Source of the DNA: Amycolatopsis cihanbeyliensis
Lineage (GTDB): Bacteria; Actinomycetota; Actinomycetes; Mycobacteriales; Pseudonocardiaceae
Assembly: GCF_006715045.1 (NCBI RefSeq)
Contig: NZ_VFML01000001.1
Coordinates: forward strand, 1,332,501 to 1,396,500
Direction: 5' to 3'
DNA length: 64,000 nucleotides
Shown here: positions 33,764 to 43,590 of the stretch, piece by piece
How positions within the stretch are numbered: position 1 is the stretch's first letter
Layout of the letters: each line of letters starts with the position of its first letter
Position numbers and translations under genes: made by a program
Notes under the pieces: model-generated
What the model was told of the DNA's origin: nothing
Database searches by the model: none
The model's input: the letters and a program-made list of their open reading frames with translations, nothing else

Positions 33764-35241
33764 GTGGGTTCGACACGCTGCTGCCCCGCCCGGTGCGGGT
33801 CGCACCTTCCCGGGGCGAGTGCCTGCTCGCCGACGCGGCGGCCGTCGAGGTCCACCTCGACCCGGAGCTTCCCCCGGAGGGCTACCGCCTGGAGGTCGAG
33901 CCCACCGGGGTGCGGGCGGTGGCCGCCGACGTGGCCGGCGCCGGCCACGCCAGGCAGACACTGCGCCAGCTACGCGGCCCGGAGGCGTTCCGCGCCGCGC
34001 AGATCCACGATGGACCGTGGCGGTTGCCGTGTGGGACGGTGACCGATCATCCGTGGCTGCGCTGGCGGGGCTGCCTGCTGGACGTGGCGCGGCACTTCCG
34101 GACCAAGGCCGAGGTGCTGCGGTTCGTCGACCTGCTCGCCGTGCACAAGATGAACGTGCTGCACCTGCACCTCACCGACGACCAGGGCTGGCGGATCCGG
34201 ATCGACCGCTACCCCCGGCTCACCGAGGTCGGTGGTTGGCGCGCGGGCTCGATGGTGGGCCGCCACGGCGGCCCGCAGACCGACGGGCGCCCGCATGGCG
34301 GGTTCTACACCGCCGAGGACCTTGCCGAGATCGTCGGCTACGCGGAGCGGCGCGGGGTGCGGGTGGTTCCCGAGATCGACGTTCCCGGGCACGTGCAGGC
34401 CGCGCTGGCGGCCTATCCCGAACTCGGTGTGCACCCGGAGCGCCGGCTGGAGGTATGGACCTCGTGGGGGGTCAGCGAGCACGTGCTGAACGCCGAGGAG
34501 TCCACTGTGGACTTTTTCCGGAACGTGTTCGACGAGGTGCTGGAGATCTTCCCCTCCCCGGTGATCGGCATCGGCGGGGACGAGGTCCCGGTCACCCAGT
34601 GGGAGAACGATCCGCGCAGCAGGGCCCGCGCGGCCGAGCTCGGCCTGGCGAGCCCGGGTGCCCTGCACGGCTGGTTCCTCGGCCGGATCGCGGAACACCT
34701 GCGTGAACGCGGTCGGCGGGCGCTCGGCTGGGACGAGGTCCTGGACGCGGGAACCGATCCCGGAACGTCCACGGTGGTCGGATCCTGGCGCGGAGAGGAG
34801 GCGGGCCTGCGGGCCGCCGCCGCGGGCCACGACGTGGTGATGTGCCCCGAGCAGTGGGTGTACCTGGACCACCGGCAGTCAGCGCATCCGGAGGAGCCGA
34901 TCCCGGTCGGCTTCCTGCGCACCCTGGAGGACGTCTACCACTACCGGCCCCGCCCGGAGGGTATGCCGGTCGAGCGGCTGCTCGGGGCGCAGGCCCAGGT
35001 CTGGACCGAACACCTGGACACCGCGCGCAGGGTGGACTACGCGGCCTTCCCGCGGCTGGCCGCCTTCGCCGAGGTGGCGTGGAGCGGCGGCGGCGACTTC
35101 GCGGAGTTCCTGCCGCGACTGCGCGAGCACCACCTGCCCCGGCTGGACGCGCTCGGGGTCGAGTACCGGCCACTGGCCGGGCCGCTGCCGTGGCAGACCC
35201 GCCCCGGCGTGCCCGGCAGGCCGAGGGACCTCAGCATCTGA
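33760..35241 (+). CDS. Beta-N-acetylhexosaminidase, glycoside hydrolase family 20
   Basis: 493 aa. GH20 substrate-assisted catalysis needs an Asp-Glu pair, seen as Asp274-Glu275 in GIGGDEVPVTQW. Other family segments are DVARHFRTKAEVLRFVDLLA, MNVLHLHLTDDQGWR and VPEIDVPGHVQAALAAYP. There is no signal peptide, so it should act in the cytoplasm on imported oligosaccharides. Coupled to the ABC permease gene. Confidence 0.95.
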   Translation: MSGFDTLLPRPVRVAPSRGECLLADAAAVEVHLDPELPPEGYRLEVEPTGVRAVAADVAGAGHARQTLRQLRGPEAFRAAQIHDGPWRLPCGTVTDHPWLRWRGCLLDVARHFRTKAEVLRFVDLLAVHKMNVLHLHLTDDQGWRIRIDRYPRLTEVGGWRAGSMVGRHGGPQTDGRPHGGFYTAEDLAEIVGYAERRGVRVVPEIDVPGHVQAALAAYPELGVHPERRLEVWTSWGVSEHVLNAEESTVDFFRNVFDEVLEIFPSPVIGIGGDEVPVTQWENDPRSRARAAELGLASPGALHGWFLGRIAEHLRERGRRALGWDEVLDAGTDPGTSTVVGSWRGEEAGLRAAAAGHDVVMCPEQWVYLDHRQSAHPEEPIPVGFLRTLEDVYHYRPRPEGMPVERLLGAQAQVWTEHLDTARRVDYAAFPRLAAFAEVAWSGGGDFAEFLPRLREHHLPRLDALGVEYRPLAGPLPWQTRPGVPGRPRDLSI

Positions 35242-35254
35242 CTCCTGAACGCGC

Positions 35255-35344
35255 GACACGATCGGTGTCAACAGCACAGCGGCGCGGAGCGCCACCGTTT
35301 GGGCGGTGGTGGGAGACGGGCGGGCAGGGCTCGGGCATGAGCCC
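35255..35344 (+). terminator. Hairpin cluster after the GH20 operon
   Basis: Three inverted repeats follow the GH20 stop: GACAC/GTGTC (35255-35269), CCACCG/CGGTGG (35292-35309) and GGGCTC/GAGCCC (35327-35344). None has a U-tract. Together they may act as a factor-independent or mRNA-stabilising end. The rest of the 210-bp gap to the response-regulator gene shows nothing more. Confidence 0.35.
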
Positions 35345-35451
35345 GACCGTCTCGTCCACGACACAGTCGCCCCGCTTCCCCGGTCGTGGGCTACGCCGCG
35401 CGCGTTCTTCCGGTTCTTACAGGCAGTGACATCAGGGGGCGAGACCACCGC

Positions 35452-36126
35452 TCAGCTGACCCACTCGTAACGCACCTCGGGCCTGCCCACCTGGCCGTAG
35501 TGCGGCTTGCGCTCGGCGAGACCGTGCTCGGCGAGGTACTCCAGGTAGCGGCGAGCGGTCACCCTGGACACCCCGGTACCGGCGGCCGCGGCCGCCGCCG
35601 AGAGCGCCTCCCCCGCACCGGCCAGTGCCGAACTGATCGCGTCCAGGGTCTCCCCGCTCATCCCCTTGGGCAGGCTGGCGTGGTCGGTGCCGCGCAGGGT
35701 GGCCAGCATCCCGTCCACCTCGGCCTGGCCGTTCACCTCACCGGAACCGGCGAGCAGCCCGCGGTAGCGGGCGTAGCGTTCCAGCTTGTCCCGCAGGGCA
35801 TCGAAGGTGAACGGCTTGAGCAGGTACTGCACGATCCCCGCGGACACCGCCGCCCGCACCACGCCGAGGTCGCGCGCCGAGGTCACGGCGATCACGTCCA
35901 CCGTGCGGCCCGCCGCGCGCAGCGCCCGGCAGACCGCGAGCCCGTGGGTGTCCGGCAGGTAGAAGTCGAGCAGTACCAGGTCTACCGGCTCCCGCTCGCA
36001 GAACCGGATCGCCTCGGCACCGGAGTGCGCGACGCCCGCCACGGTGAACCCGGGAACCCGGTCCACGTACTGCTGATGCGCCTCGGCGGCGAGTCGGTCG
36101 TCCTCCACGACGAGTACCGCGATCAT
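35452..36126 (-). CDS. Response regulator, CitB/DcuR family
   Basis: 224 aa. Receiver domain with acidic pair EDD (residues 8-10), phosphorylation Asp in VLLDFYLPDTHG and conserved Lys in YLLKPFTFDAL, followed by a C-terminal helix-turn-helix (AAAAAGTGVSRVTARRYLEYLAE). Overlaps the kinase gene by ATGA. Likely activates the divergent dicarboxylate-carrier gene. Confidence 0.93.
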   Translation of the reverse strand: MIAVLVVEDDRLAAEAHQQYVDRVPGFTVAGVAHSGAEAIRFCEREPVDLVLLDFYLPDTHGLAVCRALRAAGRTVDVIAVTSARDLGVVRAAVSAGIVQYLLKPFTFDALRDKLERYARYRGLLAGSGEVNGQAEVDGMLATLRGTDHASLPKGMSGETLDAISSALAGAGEALSAAAAAAGTGVSRVTARRYLEYLAEHGLAERKPHYGQVGRPEVRYEWVS

Positions 36127-37730
36127 CCGGCGCCCTCCGTGCCTGCCCGAGGCAGGGACACCGTGAACACGGCCCCGGCGTCCCCGCCCACCTCGATCGT
36201 TCCGTCATAACGCCGCACGGCCTGGCCGACCAGTGCCAGCCCGAGCCCACGGCCGGCCGCTCCGCCGCCGGGTTTGGTCGACCAACCGCGCCGGAACATC
36301 TCCCGCGCGGTGGCCGGGTCGACTCCGGGGCCGGTGTCGGCGACCCGCAGGAACAGCGCGTCCGGATCCCTCCGCACGGTAACCGTGACCCGGGGTCGCC
36401 CCCGCCGGGACCTGGAGTCCTCGATCGCGGCGTCGATGGCGTTGTCGATCAGGTTGCCCAGGATGGTCACCAGGTCCCTGGACTCGAACCCGGTCTCCGC
36501 GTCCGGAAGGGCGGTGTCCTCGGTGAGCGCGAGCTCCGCGCCCCGCTCGACGGCATCCGCGGACTTGCCGAGCAGCAACGCCGCCAGCACCGGCTCGGAG
36601 ACGGCACCCATCACCCTGTCGGTCAGCTGCTGCGCGGTCTCCAGTTCCGCGGTGGCGAAGTCCAGCGCCTCCTCGACCCGGCCGAGCTCGACCAGGGACA
36701 CCACCGCGTGCAGGCGGTTGGCCGACTCGTGCGCCTGCGAGCGCAGCGACTCGGCGAACCCGCGTACCGTGTCCAACTCGCCGGTGAGGCTCTGCAACTC
36801 GGTGTGGTCGCGCAGGGTCACCACGTTGCCCATCTCGCGGTCCTTGGCGGTGACCGGCGCGGTGTTCACCAGCAGCACGCGGGTGTCGGTCACGTGTATC
36901 TCGTCGGTACGTGGCTCGGTGGCCTCGAGGGTGGTGACCAGTTCGGGGGACAGGCCAAGCTCGCCGGCGGGCCTGCCCTTCGGATCCCCTGACAGGCCGA
37001 GGAGCTCACGGGCGGCGTGGTTGCACAGCGCCACCCGTCCGTCCCTGCCGACCAGCACCAGGCCCTCCCGGACGGAACGCAGGATGGCTCGGTGGTACTC
37101 GAACATGCTGCTCAGCTCGGCCGGGGCGACCCCGCGTGTCTGCCGCCGCAGGCGGACGCTGACCAGGTAGCTGCCGAGCAACCCCACCCCGAGCACCGAG
37201 CCCGCCACGAGGAGCAGGGGCGGCAGCCGCCGGGCGAGCTCGGCCGAGACGGCGCTGACGGTGATGCCGACCGCGACCAGCGCGGTGACGTGGGCGTCCT
37301 CGGTGACCGGGGCGACCGCCCGGATCGAGGGGCCGAGCGTTCCGGTGTAGGTCTCGGTGAACATCCGGCCGTCCAGTGCGGGTGCGGTGTTGCCGAGGAA
37401 CCGCCCGCCGATCCGGCCCGGGTCCGGGTGGGTGTAGCGCACCCCGGCGGGATCCATGATGGTGATGAAGTCGACCCCGGTGTCCTGGCGTACCCGCTCG
37501 GCGAACGGCTGGAGCTCGCGGCTGGGTTCCGCGGTTCGCAGTGCGGTGCGGACGTACGGCGAGCCGGCGACGGTGGCGGCCACCGCGGTGACCTCCTCGC
37601 GCGCCCTGTCCTCGGTCGCCCGCCGCGCGTCCACGTAGGCCAGCGCGGTCCCGCCCACGACGAGCACGGCCACCAGCACCACCTGCAGCACGAGCAACTG
37701 CCGGGCGAGGCTCCACCGTCTGGTCGACAT
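36123..37730 (-). CDS. Sensor histidine kinase, CitA/DcuS family
   Basis: 535 aa. One N-terminal membrane helix, an extracytoplasmic PAS-like sensor domain with FAERVRQDTGVDFITIMD and TYTGTLGPSIRAVAPV, a second helix, a cytoplasmic PAS, a phospho-acceptor segment SQAHESANRLHAVVSLVELG and an ATPase domain (GNLIDNAIDAAI, DTGPGV, GRGLGLALV). These are hallmarks of C4-dicarboxylate/citrate sensors. ATG 37730 is chosen because the first helix follows directly; the ribosome-binding site is weak. Confidence 0.92.
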   Translation of the reverse strand: MSTRRWSLARQLLVLQVVLVAVLVVGGTALAYVDARRATEDRAREEVTAVAATVAGSPYVRTALRTAEPSRELQPFAERVRQDTGVDFITIMDPAGVRYTHPDPGRIGGRFLGNTAPALDGRMFTETYTGTLGPSIRAVAPVTEDAHVTALVAVGITVSAVSAELARRLPPLLLVAGSVLGVGLLGSYLVSVRLRRQTRGVAPAELSSMFEYHRAILRSVREGLVLVGRDGRVALCNHAARELLGLSGDPKGRPAGELGLSPELVTTLEATEPRTDEIHVTDTRVLLVNTAPVTAKDREMGNVVTLRDHTELQSLTGELDTVRGFAESLRSQAHESANRLHAVVSLVELGRVEEALDFATAELETAQQLTDRVMGAVSEPVLAALLLGKSADAVERGAELALTEDTALPDAETGFESRDLVTILGNLIDNAIDAAIEDSRSRRGRPRVTVTVRRDPDALFLRVADTGPGVDPATAREMFRRGWSTKPGGGAAGRGLGLALVGQAVRRYDGTIEVGGDAGAVFTVSLPRAGTEGAG

Positions 37731-37775
37731 GGGTTCATCCGACCACATCCGGCCTGCGCAGCGGCGCGGTGCCGG

Positions 37776-37793
37776 TGAACGAAATGAACACAA
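37776..37793 (+). promoter_or_regulatory. Tandem 9-bp direct repeat upstream of dctA
   Basis: TGAACGAAA (37776-37784) is followed directly by TGAACACAA (37785-37793) in the 141-bp gap between the divergent kinase and carrier genes. Direct repeats of this kind are a plausible binding site for the CitB-type response regulator. Confidence 0.35.
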
Positions 37794-37871
37794 CCGTGAC
37801 CCAGGTCATAGCCACACGGATAGTCACCCCGGACCGCGCCAACGAGGGCGCACGGACTCTGGGAGGCAACG

Positions 37872-39224
37872 GTGCCGGCGACCGAAACGGGCCAGCGCGG
37901 GCGGACCCGCGATCGGATGCACTACCTGTACCTGGCGGTGATCGCCGCGGTCATCCTCGGGGTGATCGTGGGGTTCGCGGCCCCCGACTTCGCGGCCGGG
38001 CTCAAGCCGCTCGGCTCGGGTTTCGTCAGCCTGATCAAGATGATGATCAGTCCGATCATCTTCTGCACGATCGTGCTCGGGATCGGGTCGGTGGCGAAGG
38101 CCGCGAAGGTCGGCAGGGTGGGGATGCTCGCCCTCGGTTACTTCCTCATCATGTCCACCTTCGCACTGGCCATCGGCCTGGTGGTGGGCAACGTGCTGCA
38201 CCCGGGTGCGGGGCTGCGACTCGATCCGGCCGACGCCGCCGCGGTGCAGCAGCAGGCCGGCGAGGGCGAGGGTACGGTCGACTTCCTGCTCGGCGTGATC
38301 CCGGAGTCGCTGCTGTCCGCCTTCACCGAGGGCTCGGTGCTGCAGACCCTGCTGGTGGCACTGCTGGCCGGTTTCGCGCTGCAGAAGCTGGGCGCGGCGG
38401 GGCAACCGATCCTGCGCGGGATCGAGCACATCCAGCGGCTGGTGTTCCGCATTCTCGCGATGATCATGTGGGTGGCGCCGGTCGGCGCGTTCGGGGCGAT
38501 CGCCGCCGTGGTCGGCGAGACCGGCTGGGCCGCGCTGAAGAGCCTCGCCGTGATCATGCTCGGCTTCTACGCGACCTGCCTGCTGTTCATCTTCGGCGTG
38601 CTCGGCGCCGTGCTCTGGCTCGGGGCGCGGGTGAACATCTTCAGCCTGCTGCGCTACCTCGGCAGGGAGTTCCTGCTGATCGTGTCCACCTCGTCCTCGG
38701 AGTCGGCGCTGCCGAGGTTGATCGCGAAGATGGAGCACCTGGGAGTGAGCAGGCCGGTGGTGGGGATCACGGTGCCGACGGGGTACTCGTTCAACCTGGA
38801 CGGCACCGCGATCTACCTGACCATGGCTACCCTGTTCATCGCCACGGCGCAGGGCAGCCCGCTCGGTGTCGGCGAGCAGATCTCCCTGCTGGTCTTTATG
38901 ATCATCGCCTCGAAGGGTGCGGCCGGGGTGAGCGGAGCCGGGATCGCCACGCTGGCGGGCGGGCTGCAGTCGCACCGGCCGGAGCTGGTCGACGGGGTGG
39001 GCTTCATCCTGGGCATCGACCGGTTCATGTCCGAGGCGCGGGCGCTGACCAACTTCGCGGGCAACGCCGTGGCCACCGTGCTCATCGGTTCCTGGACCGG
39101 GGAGCTCGACCGGACCCAGTCCCGCAGGGTGCTGGCGGGCCATGACCCGTTCAACGAGGCCACCCTCGTCGACGAGCACAAGGACCCCGAGCCCGAGCGC
39201 GCGAAGGACGCGGTCCCGGCCTGA
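37872..39224 (+). CDS. dctA: C4-dicarboxylate:cation symporter DctA
   Basis: 450 aa, dicarboxylate/amino-acid:cation symporter family. Signature segments: MMISPIIFCTIVLGIGSVAK, STSSSESALPRLIAKME, VPTGYSFNLDGTAIYLTMA and ASKGAAGVSGAGIATLAG. Imports succinate, fumarate and malate. The GTG start has GGGAGG 5-6 nt upstream. Divergent from the CitA-like two-component genes, the classical regulatory partner. Confidence 0.93.
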   Translation: MPATETGQRGRTRDRMHYLYLAVIAAVILGVIVGFAAPDFAAGLKPLGSGFVSLIKMMISPIIFCTIVLGIGSVAKAAKVGRVGMLALGYFLIMSTFALAIGLVVGNVLHPGAGLRLDPADAAAVQQQAGEGEGTVDFLLGVIPESLLSAFTEGSVLQTLLVALLAGFALQKLGAAGQPILRGIEHIQRLVFRILAMIMWVAPVGAFGAIAAVVGETGWAALKSLAVIMLGFYATCLLFIFGVLGAVLWLGARVNIFSLLRYLGREFLLIVSTSSSESALPRLIAKMEHLGVSRPVVGITVPTGYSFNLDGTAIYLTMATLFIATAQGSPLGVGEQISLLVFMIIASKGAAGVSGAGIATLAGGLQSHRPELVDGVGFILGIDRFMSEARALTNFAGNAVATVLIGSWTGELDRTQSRRVLAGHDPFNEATLVDEHKDPEPERAKDAVPA

Positions 39225-39268
39225 GGTCCGCTCGCGGCGGGAGGTTCCTCGGCCCGTGGCGGCGGCTC

Positions 39269-39736
39269 TCACCCGCGGGCGGGGTCGCCGCCCGGTCCGG
39301 CGAGGCGGGTGCACAGCCCGTGCCTGCCGCGGCGCATCATCAGGGCGTGGTTGGCGCGGAACACCGGGTGTGCCAGGGGCGACAGCCAGCGCAGGAGCCT
39401 TTTCCTGGCCACCACGTGCTGGGCGATCTCCAACCTGGTGCCCGCACCGTGCGGGTGGACCAGACCGCTGAGCATGCCCTCGAGGTCACCCGCGAGGGCG
39501 ACCTCGAGCCGGCCGGCGCCCGGGTTCTCCTCCACCCGGGTCAGGTGGACCGTCAGCGCGAACGGCAGCACGGACCGGCAGACGAGTTCGGCGGTCTCGT
39601 CGTCGATCCGGCTCACCGAGCGGACGTTCGGCCACCACGAGGGGTAGCCGCCGAGATCGACGAGCGTGGCGAACACGATCGGCGGCGGCGCACCGATCGT
39701 CCAGGTGGTACGGAACCGGTAGCGAACCAGCGACAC
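39269..39736 (-). CDS. SRPBCC-fold protein (polyketide cyclase/START-like)
   Basis: 155 aa; a helix-grip fold protein with the N-terminal VRYRFRTTWTIGAPPPIVFATLVDLGGYPSWWPNVRSV-like pattern (split here by shared family residues Y-F-W and P-x-W-W-P). Ligand unknown. GTG 39736 is chosen because CATACT (39743-39748) ends 6 nt before it, the leaderless spacing, and the conserved strand starts right after. Confidence 0.78.
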   Translation of the reverse strand: MSLVRYRFRTTWTIGAPPPIVFATLVDLGGYPSWWPNVRSVSRIDDETAELVCRSVLPFALTVHLTRVEENPGAGRLEVALAGDLEGMLSGLVHPHGAGTRLEIAQHVVARKRLLRWLSPLAHPVFRANHALMMRRGRHGLCTRLAGPGGDPARG

Positions 39737-39785
39737 CTCCGCAGTATGCCTCGCCCGCCCGCGCCGATCGGGACCGTCGGGACGA

Positions 39786-42641
39786 TCACTCCAGGATCGG
39801 CTGGAGGAACTGCCCGGTGTAGCTGTCCTCGTTGGCCGCGACGTCCTCCGGGGTGCCCTCGGCGACCACCATGCCACCCGCGGAGCCACCCTCCGGCCCC
39901 ATGTCCACGACCCAGTCGGAGGTTTTGACCACGTCCAGGTTGTGCTCGATGATGATCACGGTGTTGCCCTTGTCGACCAGGCCGTTGATCACGCCGAGGA
40001 GCTTGCGGATGTCCTCGAAGTGCAGGCCGGTGGTCGGCTCGTCCAGCACGTAGACGGTCTGGCCGGTGGAGCGCTTCTGCAGCTCGCTGGCGAGCTTCAC
40101 GCGCTGCGCCTCGCCACCGGAGAGCGTCGGCGCCGGCTGGCCGAGGCGCACGTAGCCGAGGCCGACGTCGACCAGGGTCTGCAGGTGCCGGTGGATGGCC
40201 TTGATCGGCTCGAAGAACTCGGCCGCCTCCTCGATCGGCATGTCGAGGACCTCGGCGACGGTCTTGCCCTTGTAGTGCACCTCGAGGGTTTCGCGGTTGT
40301 AGCGGGCACCCTTGCAGACCTCGCAGGGCACGTAGACGTCCGGCAGGAAGTTCATCTCGATCTTGATCGTGCCGTCGCCCGCGCACGCCTCGCACCGGCC
40401 GCCCTTGACGTTGAAGGAGAACCGGCCGGGCTGGTAGCCACGGACCTTCGCCTCGGTGGTGGCCGCGAACAGCTTCCGGACGTGATCCCAGACCCCGGTG
40501 TAGGTGGCCGGGTTGGAGCGCGGGGTGCGCCCGATCGGCGACTGGTCCACCCGCACCAGCTTGTCCACCAGATTCAGCCCGCGGACCCGGGTGTGCCTGC
40601 CGGGCACCTGGCGGGCGCTGTTGAGCTTGTTCGCCAGCACGGTGGCCAGGATGTCGTTGACCAGTGTGGACTTGCCCGATCCGGAGACCCCGGTGACCGC
40701 GATCAGGCAGCCGAGCGGGAAGGACACGTCGATCCCGCGCAGGTTGTGCTCGCGGGCGCCGACCACGGTCAGCTGGCGCTTGTGGTCCGCGGGGCGGCGG
40801 ATGTCGGGCACCGGGATCTCCCGCCGCCGCGCGAGGTAGTCACCGGTCAGCGAATCCTTGTTGCGCAGGAGCTTCTTGTACGGGCCGCTGTGCACGATCT
40901 GGCCGCCGTGCTCCCCCGCGCCGGGGCCGATGTCGACCACCCAGTCGCTGGCCCGGATGGTGTCCTCGTCGTGCTCGACCACGATCAGCGTGTTGCCAAG
41001 GCTGCGCAGCCGGCTCAGCGTCTCGATCAGCCGGTGGTTGTCCCGCTGGTGCAGGCCGATGGAGGGCTCGTCCAGCACGTACAACACCCCGACCAGGCCG
41101 GAGCCGATCTGGGTGGCCAGCCGGATGCGTTGTGCCTCGCCGCCGGACAGGGTGCCCGCGGCCCGGTCCAGGGAGAGGTAGTCGAGGCCGACGTCCAGCA
41201 GGAAGTGCAGGCGGGCCTGGATCTCCTTGAGCACCGCCCCGGCGATCATCGACTCGCGCTTGCCGAGCACCAGTTCGTCCAGGAACTCGGAGGCCTCCCC
41301 GACCGAGAGCGCGCAGACCTCGGCGATGGATCGGGCGCCCTGGGTGACGTGCTCGAGGGTGACGGCAAGGATCTCCGGCTTGAGCCTGCTGCCCTGGCAG
41401 ACCGGGCAGGGGACCTCGCGCATGTAGCCCTCGTAGCGCTCGCGCATGGCCTCGGACTCGGTCTGCTCCTGGCGGCGTTCCAGGAAGGGGATGACACCCT
41501 CGAAGTTGGCGTAGTAGGAGCGCTGGCGCCCGTACCGGTTGCGGTAGCGGACGTGCACCTGCTCGTCCACCCCGTGCAGGACCGCCTTCTGCGCCTTGGC
41601 CGGCAGCTTTCGCCAGGGGGTGTCCATCCGGAAGCCGATGGTGGCGGCGAGGGATTCCAGCAGCCGCTGGAAGTAGTCCGCGCTCTGCCCACCTGCCCAG
41701 GGTGCGATGGCGCCCTCGGCGAGGGAGAGTTCGTCGTCCGGCACGACGAGCTCGGGATCGACCTCCTTGCGGACGCCGATGCCGGTGCAGTCCGGGCAGG
41801 CGCCGTAAGGGGAGTTGAAGGAGAAGGAGCGTGGCTCGAGGTCCTCGATGGCCAGCGGGTGGCCGTTCGGGCAGGCGAGGTTCTCGGAAAAGCCGCGGAT
41901 GCGGTGCGGGTCGCCCTCCGGCAGGTCGACGAACTCGAGTTCGACCAGACCGTCGGCGAGGCGCAGGGCGGTCTCCACCGAGTCGGTGAGCCGCTGCTTG
42001 GCGGTGGACTTCACGGCGAGGCGGTCGACCACCACCCCGATGTCGTGCTTCTCCTGTTTCTTCAGCTTGGGTGGCTCGGTCAGGGGGTAGACGGTGCCGT
42101 CCACCCTGGCCCGGGAGTAGCCTTGTTGTTGCAGGTTGGCGAAGAGGTCGACGTACTCGCCCTTGCGGCCGCGGATCACCGGGGCGAGCACCTGGAAGCG
42201 GGTGCCCTGCTCCATCTCGAGGACCTGGTCCACGATCTGCTGCGGGGTCTGCTTCCGGATCGGCTCGCCGCACCGCGGGCAGTGCGGCTTGCCGGCGCGG
42301 GCATAGAGCAGGCGGAGGTAGTCGTAGACCTCGGTGATGGTGCCCACCGTCGAGCGCGGGTTACGCGAGGTGGACTTCTGGTCGATGGACACCGCGGGCG
42401 AGAGGCCCTCGATGAAGTCGACGTCGGGTTTGTCCATCTGGCCGAGGAACTGGCGAGCGTACGCGGACAGTGACTCGACGTAGCGCCGCTGGCCCTCCGC
42501 GAAGATCGTGTCGAAGGCCAGGCTCGACTTGCCCGAACCGGAAAGCCCGGTGAACACGATCATGCTGTCCCGCGGCAGGTCGATGTCCACCCCGCGGAGG
42601 TTGTGTTCGCGTGCTCCGCGAACGACGAGACGATCAGCCAC
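39786..42641 (-). CDS. uvrA: Excinuclease ABC subunit A
   Basis: Damage-recognition ATPase of nucleotide-excision repair, 951 aa. Two ABC modules are complete: Walker [14 protein letters not shown] and [13 protein letters not shown], signatures [14 protein letters not shown] and [14 protein letters not shown]. Zinc modules CPRCGEP...CPNGHP...CPDC and CEACAGDG...CEVCKG are present. GTG 42641 has AAAGGGA about 9 nt upstream and gives the standard [16 protein letters not shown]-terminus; the longer open frame to 42851 runs across the promoter. Confidence 0.98.
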   Translation of the reverse strand: MADRLVVRGAREHNLRGVDIDLPRDSMIVFTGLSGSGKSSLAFDTIFAEGQRRYVESLSAYARQFLGQMDKPDVDFIEGLSPAVSIDQKSTSRNPRSTVGTITEVYDYLRLLYARAGKPHCPRCGEPIRKQTPQQIVDQVLEMEQGTRFQVLAPVIRGRKGEYVDLFANLQQQGYSRARVDGTVYPLTEPPKLKKQEKHDIGVVVDRLAVKSTAKQRLTDSVETALRLADGLVELEFVDLPEGDPHRIRGFSENLACPNGHPLAIEDLEPRSFSFNSPYGACPDCTGIGVRKEVDPELVVPDDELSLAEGAIAPWAGGQSADYFQRLLESLAATIGFRMDTPWRKLPAKAQKAVLHGVDEQVHVRYRNRYGRQRSYYANFEGVIPFLERRQEQTESEAMRERYEGYMREVPCPVCQGSRLKPEILAVTLEHVTQGARSIAEVCALSVGEASEFLDELVLGKRESMIAGAVLKEIQARLHFLLDVGLDYLSLDRAAGTLSGGEAQRIRLATQIGSGLVGVLYVLDEPSIGLHQRDNHRLIETLSRLRSLGNTLIVVEHDEDTIRASDWVVDIGPGAGEHGGQIVHSGPYKKLLRNKDSLTGDYLARRREIPVPDIRRPADHKRQLTVVGAREHNLRGIDVSFPLGCLIAVTGVSGSGKSTLVNDILATVLANKLNSARQVPGRHTRVRGLNLVDKLVRVDQSPIGRTPRSNPATYTGVWDHVRKLFAATTEAKVRGYQPGRFSFNVKGGRCEACAGDGTIKIEMNFLPDVYVPCEVCKGARYNRETLEVHYKGKTVAEVLDMPIEEAAEFFEPIKAIHRHLQTLVDVGLGYVRLGQPAPTLSGGEAQRVKLASELQKRSTGQTVYVLDEPTTGLHFEDIRKLLGVINGLVDKGNTVIIIEHNLDVVKTSDWVVDMGPEGGSAGGMVVAEGTPEDVAANEDSYTGQFLQPILE

Positions 42642-42691
42642 CCGAAGGTCCCTTTCACTGGTCTGGAGTGCCGATAGAGCCGGCCGCCGCG

Positions 42692-42714
42692 ATGCTAGGA
42701 CGCACCACCGACAA
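42692..42714 (-). promoter_or_regulatory. PafBC-type DNA-damage promoter of uvrA
   Basis: On the minus strand TTGTCGGTG (42706-42714), an 8-nt spacer and TAGCAT (42692-42697) match the RecA-independent damage promoter TTGTCRGTG-N8-TAnnnT exactly. The predicted start site is about 44 nt before the uvrA GTG. Confidence 0.85.
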
Positions 42715-42821
42715 AATTGGTGGGCCGCTCCGGCCGGGGCGCCAAGCGGGTATGCGGCACCCCGAGCGTACGCCGCGTGGGGGCGCGCGCTCGAACGGGT
42801 GGAACGACTACGGTGGGTTGG

Positions 42822-43499
42822 GTGAACGTCGTAGATGAGTACACCGGGCACGTCGAACCCGGCGGGGATGCCGCCCGGCGCACCCTGGACGCGCTGACCA
42901 TCACCAAACTGTCGGTCGGGCCGATGGACAACAACGCCTACCTACTCGTGTGCCGCGCGAACAACGAGGCGTTGCTGATCGATGCCGCGGCCGACCCGGA
43001 ACGGATCTCGGACATGGTCGGGCACGGCACCGACCGCCCTGCCCTACGCACGATCATCACCACCCACCAGCATGGCGACCACTGGCAGGCTCTGGGAGCC
43101 GTGGCCGGGGCGTACGGTTCCAACACCGCGGCGCATCCGGAGGACGCCGGCCCCCTGCCCGTGCCACCGGACCTGCTGCTCGCGCACGGCGACACGGTCC
43201 CGATCGGCGACTGCATCCTCGAGGTCATCCACCTGCGCGGGCACACCCCAGGCTCCATCGCCCTGCTCTACCGCGACCCGAACGGCCACCCGCACCTGTT
43301 CACCGGCGACTCGCTGTTCCCTGGCGGTGTCGGGAAGACGACCTCGCCGGAGAACTTCCGGTCGCTGATCGACGACGTGGAGCAACGGGTGTTCGCGGAC
43401 CTGCCGGACGACACCTGGTTCTACCCCGGCCACGGCGACGACTCCACGCTCGGCACCGAACGCCCCAAACTGGCCGAGTGGCGCGAACGCGGCTGGTGA
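42822..43499 (+). CDS. MBL-fold metallohydrolase (glyoxalase II-like)
   Basis: 225 aa. Metal site [12 protein letters not shown] (HxHxDH), [11 protein letters not shown] and [14 protein letters not shown], ending with YPGHGDD. This is the common actinobacterial hydroxyacylglutathione-hydrolase-like group beside uvrA; the substrate is unknown. GTG 42822 is chosen because TACGGT (42809-42814) ends 7 nt upstream, so the message is probably leaderless. Confidence 0.88.
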   Translation: MNVVDEYTGHVEPGGDAARRTLDALTITKLSVGPMDNNAYLLVCRANNEALLIDAAADPERISDMVGHGTDRPALRTIITTHQHGDHWQALGAVAGAYGSNTAAHPEDAGPLPVPPDLLLAHGDTVPIGDCILEVIHLRGHTPGSIALLYRDPNGHPHLFTGDSLFPGGVGKTTSPENFRSLIDDVEQRVFADLPDDTWFYPGHGDDSTLGTERPKLAEWRERGW

Positions 43500-43520
43500 G
43501 CTGACGACGTTTCCGAAACG

Positions 43521-43553
43521 GGGCTGCCTACCCAGTAGGCGGCCCTGTTTTAT
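43521..43553 (+). terminator. Rho-independent terminator after the MBL gene
   Basis: GGGCTGCCTAC (43521-43531) and GTAGGCGGCCC (43535-43545) pair over 11 positions with one G-U, loop of 3, followed by TGTTTTATT. It lies 21 nt after the stop codon. A smaller stem, CCCC/GGGG (43575-43586), read on the minus strand and followed by CTTGTTTCT, could serve the opposing gene. Confidence 0.9.
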
Positions 43554-43590
43554 TGCCAGGTAACAGAAACAAGGCCCCGAACGGGGACAA

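Noticed and set aside
39942..42473. 843-codon open frame antisense to uvrA
   Set aside because: Same cause; UvrA motifs on the minus strand are complete and decisive.
42791..42806. TCGAAC-like sequence upstream of the MBL gene as a LexA box
   Set aside because: The second half-site is GGAACG rather than GTTCGA, so the dyad fails.
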